Positions 13,774 through 31,400 of a DNA stretch of 64,000 nucleotides are shown piece by piece (position 1 is the stretch's first letter; each line of letters begins with the position of its first letter). The notes below the pieces were generated by a model. That model had not been told where the DNA came from. It searched no databases and saw nothing but the letters and a program-made list of their open reading frames with translations. This stretch comes from Ecdyonurus torrentis. Taxonomy: Eukaryota > Arthropoda > Insecta > Ephemeroptera > Heptageniidae. The translations under genes were made by a program, and so were the position numbers. The DNA is taken from positions 46,148,530-46,212,529 of the forward strand of contig OX439128.1 in assembly GCA_949318235.1 (NCBI GenBank), read 5' to 3'.

Positions 13774-13776
<3 letters not shown>

Positions 13777-13830
<54 letters not shown>

Positions 13831-13861
13831 AGAAGAAGAAGAAGAAGAATATATATATATA
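13777..13861. repeat. Compound (GA)n-(GAA)n-(TA)n microsatellite
   Basis: (GA)n at 13777-13827, then about seven GAA units to 13848, then a short TA run. Confidence 0.96.
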
Positions 13862-15394
13862 ACAATTTCTTATCAATAATTACAATCATGAAACGAAACG
13901 TTCATCCACAAAATCAATGTACAATAATTAAATTCAATGCTTATATATGCCGGGTTAATCGCATGTTATATTCTATAATGTAAAAATAATACGTTATTAT
14001 ATATATATACATTTATCACATCTACATTAAAAATAGGATGGGACCATTGCAGGCATCCAGGCCAGGACCACCTTAATTTTATGCAGACTATTTTTATTTA
14101 TCCCCGTCTCTTTGCTGCTGGTTTCCTCTATCTTTTTCTTTTATGTATTTTTATCATCTTAAAATTGTGATGCGGTTTATTTTCTTTCGTTATCTTTCAT
14201 TTAACTCATTATATGAGCTCATTATTTATTCTATAGCACTTGAAACGAAAACATCACATTTTAATTCATATATATTTTATATAAATTAGGAATCATATAA
14301 TTTAAATAATCCGATTTCAAAATTTGTGGAGGTGCTGGAATATATTTTTGTGAATGAAAAATTTCATAGTCTACTCTGTATGTTTTGGCATTTGAGGTTT
14401 TCTTATCAAAATGTTATACGTAAATATCTAGTCTGCTGGTCTGCGAAGAGAAGGGTTGGTGTGGTCACGTGGGACGTAAAATGTTTAGCAGCAATATGTC
14501 TTATCATTTGACAGCCGCCAAGCAGATCCAAATCGACCGTATATATTTATTGTCGAGTGCCCGCGTCAGGTTAACTTGAACGTGTAATCAACGTACTGCT
14601 GCCAATCAAAATACACTTTTTTATATATATTATGTATTTAACTCTATAGTTTTAAGTAAACATATAACATGTTTATTTACTTTATTGAGATAAAGATATT
14701 TATATATATCTTTCAAGTAAAAATATATACAAAAACATTCTGTAATAAATTATTTAATCATGATATTATTACATATTTAAAAAAAATTAATTTTTTTTGT
14801 TCTATCATAATACCGAAAATCTTCTATAAATCATATCATTATTTTTTTTAAAATTATAGATTTGAAAAATAAATATATTCAAGCCAATACATATAATACA
14901 GAATCCATCTATTTATATATATATCATCATTTTATTATTTGCTTCTTGACAAATTTCTATATAGGGAAAATTGATACCAAATATTGTTATATTATTATTT
15001 TATAATAATATTTTTATATTACTATACTTCTAATATATTCTGCAACTCGCAATGAGTTTTTCTCTCAAGTCCAGTAAGCAGAAGTGACTTTGGGCTTCCT
15101 TCCGCAGGTGCAGGAATTACTTACATAACATCCAAAGTCTAGTTGAGTGCCCATAATATGTCGTATATCAAATAAAAAGACAAAATGATGTCATTTTATG
15201 TATATTTATATATAAGACAAAAAAATCGATCACACGTTGATGTCTTTCCTTTTTCCCACTCCACATGATCGCTCTATATGAACGTCTTCGCAGAGTTCTT
15301 ATATTCACTATTATATATATTTATAAACACAAAAAATCACAAATTTTTAAGCTTCTTTAAAGATCGAAGATGGTCCACTTTGAGTCTTGAAAAT

Positions 15395-15400
<6 letters not shown>

Positions 15401-15458
<58 letters not shown>
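15401..15458. repeat. (TC)n microsatellite
   Basis: 29 TC units. Confidence 0.97.
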
Positions 15459-15463
<5 letters not shown>

Positions 15464-15779
15464 GTATTTAATATTATATAATAGTTTAACTATAACCAAA
15501 GGAAATAAATAATATAAAAAATTTGCATATAACGTTATATAGAATAGATAATACATGCAGTCCACAAATCTGTGCAAATGCCTTTTTTTAACCCCTGAAG
15601 AGCGCGTATTCATATATAGTTTCATAATGAGTATACTGATCTTGAAAGCTCATGATGTGATCATATGGATTAAAAAAAAAACAAAAAAAAAACTTTCCCC
15701 TCTGTTTTATTGTTATACTTTTTCTGCAGTTTATAGCTTAAAATAGTTCATATTTGCAAGGTTCTTCAAAACAGCTTAT

Positions 15780-15783
<4 letters not shown>

Positions 15784-15837
<54 letters not shown>

Positions 15838-15838
15838 A
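15784..15838. repeat. (TA)n microsatellite
   Basis: TA array with one phase slip near 15816. Confidence 0.95.
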
Positions 15839-16207
15839 TAATTAATTAAAAACTAATATTCCACTATAATTAAAACTTAAAAAAACTTATTGATAAAAAA
15901 ATATCATGATGCATTTTTTATATTTTTATCTCGCTTTATATTTGTATAAAAAATTTATTTTAAATATTTACTCATTATTCCTAGCTTGTATATAATATAC
16001 AGTATACTTAAATTTTACACTTTTGCTATGATGATTGTTTTTTAAGCGCATCATTTTTTTTTTCTGCAGAAAGTTGCGTTTATATTTTACCATCAATAAA
16101 AAAATGATATTTATAGAGGATTAAAGGCGCGTATATTGAGGACTCTATTATATAATATTATTAATATTTTAAACGTGATCAATTTATATAATTTCCTTTC
16201 TTTCCTC

Positions 16208-16210
<3 letters not shown>

Positions 16211-16249
<39 letters not shown>
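16211..16249. repeat. Poly-T tract (39 nt)
   Basis: Uninterrupted T run. Confidence 0.96.
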
Positions 16250-16250
<1 letters not shown>

Positions 16251-16719
16251 TATTAACTATTATATTTTTATGGACCTTTCTTCATGTCAAAAAAGAAAAC
16301 AAGTTTTATGTGCATATAAAATATAACAAGCTTCTGTATTTTTGTATTCTGAGATAATAAGAAAGCTTTTGGTTCACTCATGCATCTAACATTCGTATAT
16401 AAGCTCAGGTGCTTGGTGTAAAATTTCTTATGTCTCGAATTCACACGGTCAGGATGCTGCGTGTTGGGCTGGCATCTCGTGACATCTGGGCTGCCTATGG
16501 TTTGGTTGCCTCTTTTCTTAAATTGCTCACTCTTAAGGTGTTAGGTGAGAATGTATAAACTCCGCGGTCAAGAGAGAGAGAGAGAGAAAAAAAATCTTGA
16601 ATGTGAGCAAAGCTAATAGACTTGTCTAGCATGCTGTCACTCCAGTATAGAGCGGGACAAAAAATGGAATGGTTCACGGTGGCGCGAGCACTGCCCACGC
16701 GTGACAGAAATCAAAATTT

Positions 16720-16725
<6 letters not shown>

Positions 16726-16753
<28 letters not shown>
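16726..16753. repeat. Poly-A tract
   Basis: 28 uninterrupted A inside a GC-richer patch. Confidence 0.95.
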
Positions 16754-16754
<1 letters not shown>

Positions 16755-19301
16755 ATAGGGAAAGAGAAAGAAAGGCTCCAAAGTCGTAGAGCGGAGGTTG
16801 GCAGGGACAGGTTACCGGTGGTAGTGGCCTCGAACACCGCCCGCAGGAAACGTCACTCGCCGTACTCACCTTATAAACTTCATGACTTTATCTCACAGCA
16901 ACACGTCATAATGTGAAGATGCTGTCGTAGTTGTGGCTGCATATCAAAATCTCAACTCCGCGCCCGCTGCCAACCTGTCAAACCAGCATCTTACTTTTAG
17001 AGACCAGAATTTCTCATCTCTTTATATATAAAACATCAACCTCTTTTATAATATACGACGTTTTATTAGAGATATAGAATTTATATTGACATTTGTGGAA
17101 TTTCAATGTTAAATAACTTTTATATTTTATATTTAAATTCTAAACCCATAAAAAAATCATCGTTTCAAAAAAAATTATCAATAATGTATACAAAAAATCT
17201 CAGGTGACATAATTGTATAATAATTGTCATATATAATTTTCTCTATCATAATAATTTATATGATTATAATGTAATTGTTTTATTTCAGTGGAGTATGAAA
17301 CATGAATATATGTTTTAAATTAACGTCAACCTGGTTTATTAAGAAATATCATGCACTCTGAATTACAAAAATTAACATGGATTCGCTAAGATTCCTATAT
17401 TACTGCATATATATACTTTTATATAGGATCCAATATTTCAATAGAAATGTATATGATTACAAAAGTATTAAAATTTATATACGGATTGACGTGCACAAAG
17501 ATGGTATACATTTGAATCAAGTAAGTGTTATATAAGAATATAACATTATAAATTTAGGGCAATTTTTTTTTAAAGGTATTATATATAATATTTATCACAA
17601 TATACACTGTATATAGACATGTCATGATTGTATTGTATCAGATAACTTTTACGTATATATAAGGATGTGTTGTAAATAAGTTTATGTGATTAATCTAAAT
17701 TTAGCATGAATATTTTTAGATTTCACTCCCCTATAATTTTTGTTATTATTATATATTTCGCAGACTTAATGTATATTATAATATATAATTGACAAAATAT
17801 TATACATATAGAAATATGCTTCATGGGTGTAACTTTTTTATTATATAATAATTTTAATGAATAACTATGCGCTGGGTCAATAAAGTTTTCTTATATATTT
17901 CTATAATTTCTGACAAATTATTTATAGAGCACACAAAATATAGTTATATATACATATGACGGCAACGGAGAACTCAAAATATATATATATAGACAGAACA
18001 GTTAATGAACATTTATATTTATATTCTCTTCATAATCATGCGCAGTCAGACCAAAATTGTTATACATATAACGACAAATAGTCTTCCATATATATGGTAA
18101 GGTTATTACCATCGTTGCTTTTTACTGACCACCCGGACCAACTTATCCACCTGATACCCTATTCACCACACCCTCGCTTTCTATATAAGTTGGCCACCGC
18201 GACCACCCTCGCGCATAGCTCATCCATATACACCTGCATTCAATGTTGTATAACAGCATTTTTTTTAAGCCTTTTTATATAGCGAGTATACAACAAAAGC
18301 AAAAGATATGTCGTGTGTAAATTTTCTTCAGTATATATATATATATATTTTTCTCTCTTTTCTCACCAGAAAAAAAGTTTGAATATATGAATATTATTAG
18401 CGTTGGTGAAAGAATGAAGCCTGCCATTTGCTGCAACTATATAATAACAAAGAAAATTAATAAAGAATTCACTCGTATTGCTGTAAAACGAGGTTCTATG
18501 CTGATAAATGGTCTATACGGTGCGCACCACCACCCCAAAAACAGGTCATTACCGTTCCGTTTATTTTTTAACGCGCGGTGCACGACATTTAAAAAAAAAA
18601 AAAAAAATGCGGATATTTATAGGAATGTATTGCATGGGCTATATAACATATATGCATCATATTTTGCAAGAAGAAAAACAAACTATATATAAACCGCAGC
18701 ACGTTTCATGCTGCATGCGTCAAAACTACGAGGGGACACAAGACAATATTGAATAATAATTTTAGATTAAAAGCTCATTATTTAAATAATTATATATATT
18801 AAATAATATTATATACCGTACAATGTTCTTAAAATTTCTTGAATGAAAATTAATCTATATATATATATATGTATACTTTCAAGGAGTTATATGCAAGAAT
18901 TTTCAAACATTAATATTTTTCATCTTGTATAATCTTTTTTGTATATTATATACGCGTATACAAATTTCAGCATGCGCAATTGCGCAGTCGATAATGAACA
19001 ATAATACGTTACAGAGGGGAAGTGTGTGCGGAGAGAGGGAGAGAGAGATTAAACATAAAATATATTGATCAAAATAACACAATGTTATGTGCATATATAA
19101 GCATATTCTTTATATAAAATGCATGCAAATTTTATGTTTTTTTCCTGTAATTTTACTATATATAATATATAAATAAACACATCTTAACATAATAGCATGC
19201 CGCATGCGGCACAGCATCGTGCGGCTTGTCAATATTGTCATAATATATTTGTCAATCCATGCATGAGGTAAATACTATATAATAATTAATATATAAAACT
19301 C

Positions 19302-19305
<4 letters not shown>

Positions 19306-19356
<51 letters not shown>

Positions 19357-19513
19357 TCTGTTTATTTATATAAATAATCGTAGAAATCTTATAACTTTAA
19401 ATTTATATATAATCGCATAGCAGGTTAATGATAATGTAATATATATGTTGGAAATGCAATAAAGCAAAACTATAATTAAAAATCATAGCCATATCGTAAA
19501 ATATAGAGATTTG

Positions 19514-19565
<52 letters not shown>
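19306..19565. repeat. Two (TA)n arrays (19306-19355 and 19517-19565)
   Basis: Each has about 25 TA units. Confidence 0.95.
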
Positions 19566-19567
<2 letters not shown>

Positions 19568-19942
19568 TTTTCCCAGTTTCTCAAATTACATTGACAGAAT
19601 TTCGATGTTATAAAATTATAATTTGAATCTCCTCTCATGTATCTTTTCCGATATGTTATATTTGTTCATAACAATTATTCGATTTGAAATTTTTTATATA
19701 ACATAACTATAATTGTTTCCGCAGTGCAAATTTTACCAATTCAAAGTTACGCACGCAACATACATTATGTAATAAATATGTATATAATAAACATATAATT
19801 ATAAGAATGAAATATATATAATAAATATAAAACGATTTCTCAATTTTAATGTTTTGAATTTTATGGAGAAAATAAAATGTTGAAGTCTTATTGGATTACA
19901 CCGCACACATCAAGATGTTTTTTTGGTATATATATATATATT

Positions 19943-23507
<3,565 letters not shown>

Positions 23508-23545
23508 TGTATATATAGAAAGGGCATGAGGGGGCGCTCAGGTAT
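23508..23545 (+). promoter_or_regulatory. Candidate Otx core promoter (TATA-like plus initiator)
   Basis: TATATATAG at 23510-23518 lies about 30 bp before a TCAG at 23538-23541, the normal TATA-to-start spacing. TATA strings are common by chance in this window. The support is the spacing and the GC-rich transcribed-looking sequence that begins directly after it. Confidence 0.35.
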
Positions 23546-23740
23546 ATCTTTTACCTCTGTGGCACTCAGTCAGGGAGATTTTGGCACAGTCTGTTCTGTG
23601 GTGGTTCGTAGTAGCAGACGAACGAGCAAGTGCAGCAGACAGCGGGACTCTTCCTATCGTGCCACTTAGTCTAGCTCTAGAGTTTGTATTCATTTGTGCC
23701 TGTTTGTGTGGTGTTTTCTCGCTCTCATAGTGGAAGAGAA
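23540..23740 (+). other. Otx: Probable 5' UTR of Otx exon 1
   Basis: A clearly GC-richer tract immediately precedes ATG 23741 and contains no ATG between 23540 and 23740. The 5' limit is inferred from a TATA-like motif about 30 bp upstream. A second initiator-like TCAGTC occurs near 23567. RNA data would be needed to fix the start. Confidence 0.45.
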
Positions 23741-23813
23741 ATGTGTGAGACACAAGCAGCAACTTTTCCACGTACTTTTGTCCAAGCTAACTCTGATATG
23801 GACTACATCATAA
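23741..23813 (+). CDS. Otx: Otx coding exon 1 (N-terminal extension)
   Basis: Codes 24 residues beginning MCETQAATF and ends with the first base of an Arg codon (A|GG) before the donor gtaagt at 23814. ATG 23741 has a purine (G) at -3. It is the first ATG downstream of the proposed transcription start, and the frame is closed upstream by TAG at 23678-23680. A second in-frame ATG (MDYII) lies at 23798. If translation instead starts at MAYLK in exon 2, this exon is entirely 5' UTR. The intact frame across the phase-1 junction favours coding. Confidence 0.7.
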
Positions 23814-23938
23814 GTAAGTTTTTATTTTATACTTTTATCTACAATTTATATACAGATAAAAAAAAACTTAAAATTGCCATCCAAGAATTTCCCTTAAATA
23901 AAATAGCAAATTTACAAAAGTAAAAATTTCAACATAAC

Positions 23939-23969
<31 letters not shown>

Positions 23970-25421
23970 GAACATTTTTTGAAACTAAAATATTGACTCA
24001 AACTGATTTTTTTATGATATTATCACGTTACTCAATATTATCACATATTTTGATATACAATTACTATTAAGTTGAGGTATATAATAATCTATATTACTAT
24101 ATATATGTATATATACGACGTTATATAAAAAAAAGATTTAAAATGTGATGAATAAAATGAATGTAAAAATTGTCATGCTGTAACATGTGCATAAGCTGTC
24201 TTATAAGGTGGCGGATAATCCTACCTACCTTCACATATGCACGCACACACACACGCACACACATATATATTAGTGTGTATTCTGATGAAGAGACAGAGAC
24301 AGGGGTGCGCCCCCCTCTCTTTGCTCTAATTCGAGGTAAACACAAGGTATATCAGCACAACACGTGCTTTGCGTATGATCAGTCGTCGCCGCATATAGTT
24401 CACTCATTTGCTTATAGTGAGTGAGTAAGTATATGAGAGAGAGAATGAGAAGAATGCAGCCTGCCTCAAAAGGGATAAGAAGATTATAGAGAATTACTAC
24501 TTATTTGTTTGTACACTTTTAAAAAAGTGCCATTATAAAATATCCCCGGTCGTTATTGATATAGAACAGATAAAGATAAACATTTTAATGCTTTTTTAAA
24601 TTTTATTATACAGAGATAAAAACTGGTCAGATTTAAACATAGAATGTTAATTTTTTTTCTATACGATAGATTTTTCGTTGGTGGTCCACAATGTTACAAT
24701 TTTTTATATTATAAGAACCACGATTCCATTAGAGAGTTTTTTTTTTAATCAAATCTATCATCACTTATTAGTTATGATTTGCCTGTCCACTTATATGAAA
24801 AGTTATGAAATGAATTGGTATGCTATATATGTAATCTGCTGACAGTAATCAATCATTATGTTTTTTTGTTCTCAGGGAAAAACGAAGATAACGGGATGGC
24901 GTATTTGAAGGGACCGCACCATGCGCAGTTCCACCCTAATCATCACCTTCTGCAAGGTTTTGCTTTTGGGCATCATGGAGCAGGGGGTATGGCCGGTATG
25001 GGTGCCTCTGCCATGCACCACGGAGGATCACTCTTAGGAGGTGCTGCAGACCCAAGTTCAGCTCTTGGAGCAGGAGCCTATGGACCATGTAAGTAACCCG
25101 TGTATGCTGGTTAGGTTTTAGCCTACTTTCCTATACGTTTTTCCACTTGACTCGTTAGACAAAAAAAAAAAAAAAAAAAAAAAAAAGATTTCTTCTATGG
25201 TGACATTTTTAGCATTGCAGCTGGCAATAATAACACTAATACTGCAAGTAAACAATAATGGACATTGTATATATTGTGGTCACAGAAATGTGCCTCTTTT
25301 TTATATACCTGATGTTGTAACACACAATCGTCCGCACTATCGCCGCAATGTCACTCCGATTTGCAGCCAAGCATCATCAAGGCAAGGATATGGGAATATA
25401 TAGGTGGGATAAAAAAATAGA

Positions 25422-25476
<55 letters not shown>

Positions 25477-28400
25477 CCCTCAACTCCACGTTTTCTTCTC
25501 TGACGGATTAACTGAAACCCAACCCTTGCTTACCACACTGATGCATATATGCATGGACAAACTAAATAGATCCTCAATTGCAAATTTCATATAATGTCCT
25601 TTTAACATAATAATTTCAAGACGACGTTTATTTTATTATTATATGTACTGACGTACATGCACTGATCCATTTTGTTGACAATTCTTATATTGTCTTTTTT
25701 TTTTTTTTTTTTTTCTCGTTTTATTTTGTACACTGGCAATAATCAAATTGCATAATATTATATCGTTTTTTCCCCATGCCATTTATTTTATTGTTATATT
25801 TATACTATATATGCGTATTTTACGGCCTATATACGAGTTTTATAAATGAACAAGAAAACTTATATTTTTTCATTCTTTTTGTTTTGAAATTCTATATCTT
25901 ATACACAAATGAGCAACAGAATATTTTCCTAACATGGCTTCATTGTCTTCGATCGTTGTAAAATAAAGGCCACTGGTTTATATTTTACTTTGATCAATAA
26001 TGTAATTAAATTTTATCTATTGTTTACGCAGTTATATACGTTAAGTTTATATATAGTTATTCGCACATTTTTCTGTTATAATTATGTTAATATAAACATA
26101 TGACATAATGCATTGATATACTATATATTATATAAATATGACTATATGGGTTAAAAAAAAGGAAAAAAAGAAAAAGAAAAGAAAACATCTTTCAATAATT
26201 ATTTCATTCATTTAATTATCAAATATTTTATACAAATAAGTAATATATCCTCTTGTGTATATATATTTTTCCTCGTAACAAAAATGTTTGATAAATGGGG
26301 AGCTAATGTGGTTACATTTGATTTGAAACTTGTGTGTTTTAGTGCACATAGTGAAAGCCAAAGTAAGCGTGGCAAGGGTGTGATTGTTAGGGGTTTATAG
26401 AGGGTGTGAACGTCCCTGCTGGCACAATCATGAATATTGCACAAGCTGCATCAGCAACTCTGATGCTCTGATTCTCTCTCTCTCTCTCTATCTCTCTAGT
26501 TATAGCGGGCGATGGAAGGGGATGCTGTGAGAAAACACACACGCACGTTTGCTTCAATACCCTGATTTTTCCATTAACGCCATGCTAATCGAACGCAACA
26601 GAAATGATACTTCAATCTGCGAACATCTCCCATCCCCACACTAACTTCCCCCTTACTTTTAATAGAATAAACATACATTAAATAAATTTGATTTTATAGC
26701 TAAAGTTTGCACTTCATCAGACATTTATTTAAAAAAAATGAAAACGTAATTTATTCTACTTCAGATGTAACATGATCTTTGTAGATATTTTCTTTTAATA
26801 TTTTATCATCAAAAGTAACCTAAGGAAAATTTGCAAATACCCTCTGACTCGCACAAAAAATTATTTAATTTATTATGCGTAAACCTTTACAATTTTTCCT
26901 GTTTTAATAAGAAAAATGATTGATATATTTTATGCCAAATAAATTTTTGTATGTAATTAGTATTAGCCATATAGTCCCTTTTGTCATTTTTTATTATATT
27001 ATTTGAAAATGATATACTTCAAAACATCGTTTCAATTTTTAATTCCATTGGGAAAAAAATAAAACTAAAATTTAGTAAATCGGATAGTAAAATCTATAGC
27101 GTTGACTATATAGCGTTGACTTAAATCCCAAATTTTAAAGTTTTATCTTGAAATTTAAAATATTTTTTTTATGTTCAATGAATATATGTATATTTCACGG
27201 CGCATATCATTGTGTTATATAATATGTATTTTTTATATATACCCGGCAGTACCTTTTTATAATATTATAACTACAAAGAATAATAAATATTATTGAAAAA
27301 CGTACATACGTATTTATATACAATATTGTACTGTTTTTTTATTCAGATATTATTATGATTAAAATTTCTTTTTTAAAAAATTTATGTTTTATACATTTTT
27401 TTTCTGGTGCGTCAGTTGTTTATCATTCTCTTTTCTCTCTCAAACCAGAGAGAGAGAGAGAGGAAAAATATAAAAAAATTTTGATTACTTTGCTGGAGTA
27501 GATGCGAGTACGAGTGAGTCCATTTGGTTGTAGCAGTGGGCTGTAAAAAAGCGAAACCATCTCAGCTGCTGCTGTGCTTTGTGCGCCCCCTTCCTCCCCG
27601 CGCCGCGCTAAGCCGGATTATGGCCCTTGCTGGCCCGATGTAAAGGGAGGAGCCCCTCGTTTTCGTTTCGCTCGCTCGCTGCCTGCCTGCCAGCTCCGCT
27701 GCATGATGTGCTTGTTCCTGCACGGTCCTGGCTTCGAGCTCAAAAACTTTTGACATCAAAACTTTTCCGATATATACAAACTTTTGATATACAAATACAT
27801 TTTTTAGCAAAGAAAGGAAAGGAAAAATGCGTTACAAAGACATTAAAACGATTCCCTGAATGGTATACAGTGATGGCGATTCTTTTGATTTATTAAAGCT
27901 TGGGTAGTTTTTTATTATTATTATTATTATCGTTTAAATTTTGTTCTAAACGTTAATAATAATGATAAAATCATAATGATATGATGTTTTTATTCAAGCT
28001 CAAAATTGTTAATTTCATTTTTTTTTTTCCTATATCAGATATAACAATGCATCTGCTAAGGCTAAACACCCACAAAATAAAATCTACGCCATGAGAAATG
28101 ATCGTCAAACTTACATACTAAAACGTATATACTAAACGCTCTAAAATAAATATTTCACATAAATATGTATGTTTATATTTAAGATATGGAGTGTAAAATA
28201 TTTTATCAAATCAATTTCTGCATGTATAATTATACTTCTTGGTATGATTTTTTTTTCTATAAATGTCAAATGAAATTAATTTTATGGAATGTATAACATT
28301 CCTAAGTGCGTGGTCAAATTTATGACATAAAATATAAAAAAAGTAAGCCTAAACTTTCATACTTCGAATAATTTGCATATTATAAATATCGGCATACTAA

Positions 28401-31400
28401 AAAAATTCTTTAAAATTAAAAAAAAAAAAAGACTTACATAAAATAGAATAAAGAAATAACAAGTATATACCTAATGCATTTTTTATATAGTATAAAATAA
28501 TATCGATAAAAATTACGATGTTATAATTGATCTGGTTTGCATACACAGGTAACCCGCGTAAGCAGCGCAGAGAGAGGACAACGTTTTCTCGCGCACAACT
28601 CGATATTCTTGAGTCGTTGTTTGCCAAGACTCGCTACCCTGACATCTTCATGCGCGAAGAAGTTGCCATCAAGATCAACTTACCAGAATCACGTGTACAG
28701 GTAAATATATATTTATACTTATATCTTATTTCCTTAATTATTAAGAAGTGTTACAAAATTGCATCTCATTTTTCCTAATACACGGAAAACATAAATTTGA
28801 CAAATTATTCATAGTTATACATAGATGTAACTCTTCAGTCAGTAGTCAGTATACAATTACAATCCAATAACTTATGAAAAACGTTTGAACGGTATAGAAC
28901 TTATGTTATTATATAAACGTTATTTCTTCAGTGGAAAATAGTTTATCTCCTTAAATCTAAAAAAAAACTTTGTATATATCAAATCATTTATTCCAACAAC
29001 AAAAAAACGTCTATATATATAGAAACTTTTCAATTTTTTTTTCCTGTATATTATGAAATGAAGAGAAAAAGAAATCTGCAAGAAAACAAGTAAAAATTAA
29101 TTTTTGTAAAAGGTAAACTTTTGTACACAAAAAAAGTATACTTTTTAACGAAAAATATCGCTCGTAAAAAATAATTTTAAAATTTTAAATGAAAGCAGCA
29201 AAGTTATCTCTCAAGTTTTATGGATTTCTTTAAAGCGTATATATATAATATAATAATTTTTTTAAATTTATATCAATAATACAGTTTTATAATATTATGC
29301 CATATTTAAAATAAAATAATTAATTCAAATATGCATCATGTGATGTGTTATATATATCCTCGCACTAAATTATCCTTTTATAAAAATTAGATCATTGAAT
29401 TATCTGAAAGACTTAAAGCATGTTATATAATTGGAAAGATTTCTATTTTAGATAATATATAAATATGAAAGGGGAAGAGAATGTCTTGATGCAGTATATA
29501 ATACGGTATATATTGTATATATATGTGAAAATTGTGTAACAAGGGGAGGGAAGTTATTAATTTGTTTCACGCCCAACCACTTTCCTCCTTATAGTTTATA
29601 TTGGCCTCTGGCCGCAGCTGATAATGTTGCCAATAAATGTATGAGCAAAAGTTACCACCACATACCACACCCCATGGAAGAGCAGGGCGAACCCTACTCG
29701 CATGCTGTGCAACGACCCATATCTCTTGCGTGTCAACTGCCATATAACCAATTTGCGGCAAATAAATAAAAGAAAAAAAAAAAAAAAAAAAAACTTTATA
29801 GCTATATTATTATTTGTCAAATATATAAATATAATTTATCTTCATTAAAATGATTTTATATATATGTAGTCCAATTAATATTATAAGGAAAATTGTAAAA
29901 TAGAAAAATGAAGAAATTATATTGAACCCTTTGTACACAAAAGATTTTTTTACAAAATTAGAAGTCATTTCTAGCACCTGGCTTGTGTAAATTTATGCTC
30001 TTTATAGAGTTTTTAATGCTATTCATGTCATCATTCTTATGAACATAATCCTTGTATAATCCTCTGTATATATTATTAATGGTTTGGCATAAGGCATGCG
30101 CTTTTATCATTAAAAATTTTCAATATAATCCTATTTCTCCAAGGAAGCATTGATAATATATTTTTATTTCATATATATTCCTATGTGAAGCCAAATAAAG
30201 GCAATATTTCTATGCGTATATAACGTCGCGCGTAATGAAGTGGTTGGAAGAACAACGATCAGCCATTATCACCCACCGATATTTGACTCGTGAGTGTTTG
30301 CGCATCTCAAACATTGCACTCGATGAAATCACAAACACAATAATGACACAAAACGTGCACACATATATAAATGTCATTCGTGACTAAAAAACGCAGAATC
30401 GACTTTACGCTATGTACAGTAACACATAAAGTTGACCTAGGCTAATAGCTTTAATTGATAAGCCTGGGAACGTAGCTGATGCTCTTTCTATATAATATTC
30501 GTACAATATATTATATAAAATATAGCCTGAGGGGTCCATTTATTCTATCTTTATATTATAACAACCAACAAGCTTTCATCACTGTATATATAAGGGAATA
30601 AAAAATATGGGTTGCAGTTCAAACATAGCTCATTGACGCCTAGTTTTGCTCTCCCCTTTTGCAGCTTCTATTCATTTCACGCGCGGCTAAAAAAAGGTTC
30701 CAATTTTTTTTCTTTATTTTCATTGACACCTTATTCTTTATTCCATCCTCCCCTTGATCCACCGCTTTATAACTCGCTCCTCATAATATCTCGGGCGCCT
30801 AATAGCGGGGGTTGGCCGACACGCCTCCTCTCGTTTATCATAATGCAATTGTATAAGAGACCGTTGCTTGCTCATATCACGACAATATCATATGTCAAAA
30901 TATAAAGCTGTTTTCTTTATACAAATGATACATACTGATATAAAGTACTTATAATATGTGAGTGAATAAAGAAGGTGACAATTATGTAACAATACACATA
31001 TTTTACACGTTATATAACTGGTCATTTTACACGACCAGTATTCTTCTCATACTAAATTTTACATTTTTTTATGCGTCATATCAAAAAGATATATGCGCCC
31101 CTTTATATTTTTTTAGTTTATAAATCGTTTCCGATGAATTCTAAAATTTCAGTATATATATTTTTTTTTCTCAATTTTTCTATTATATTTATGTTTCAGG
31201 TGTGGTTTAAAAATCGTCGTGCTAAATGCCGACAACAAGCAACTCAGGGTGCCTCATCTCCATGCACAACATCTTCAAATTCAGTGAAATCATCTAGAGG
31301 TAGTGGACGCCGTAGTAGTTCGAGTAGCCACATCACAAGCGGAGCAAGGTATGCAACCTGCACGACCATCTTACGTTAACTTATTAATACTAACTTGTTA

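Larger units (their letters stand above)
25089..28548 (+). other. Otx intron 2 (phase 1, 3460 bp)
   Basis: GT-AG intron. It holds poly-A (25160-25186), (GA)n (25425-25475), poly-T (about 25698-25714) and two GC-richer islands at 26280-26650 and 27480-27760. The rest is AT-rich with no coding signal. Confidence 0.88.
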
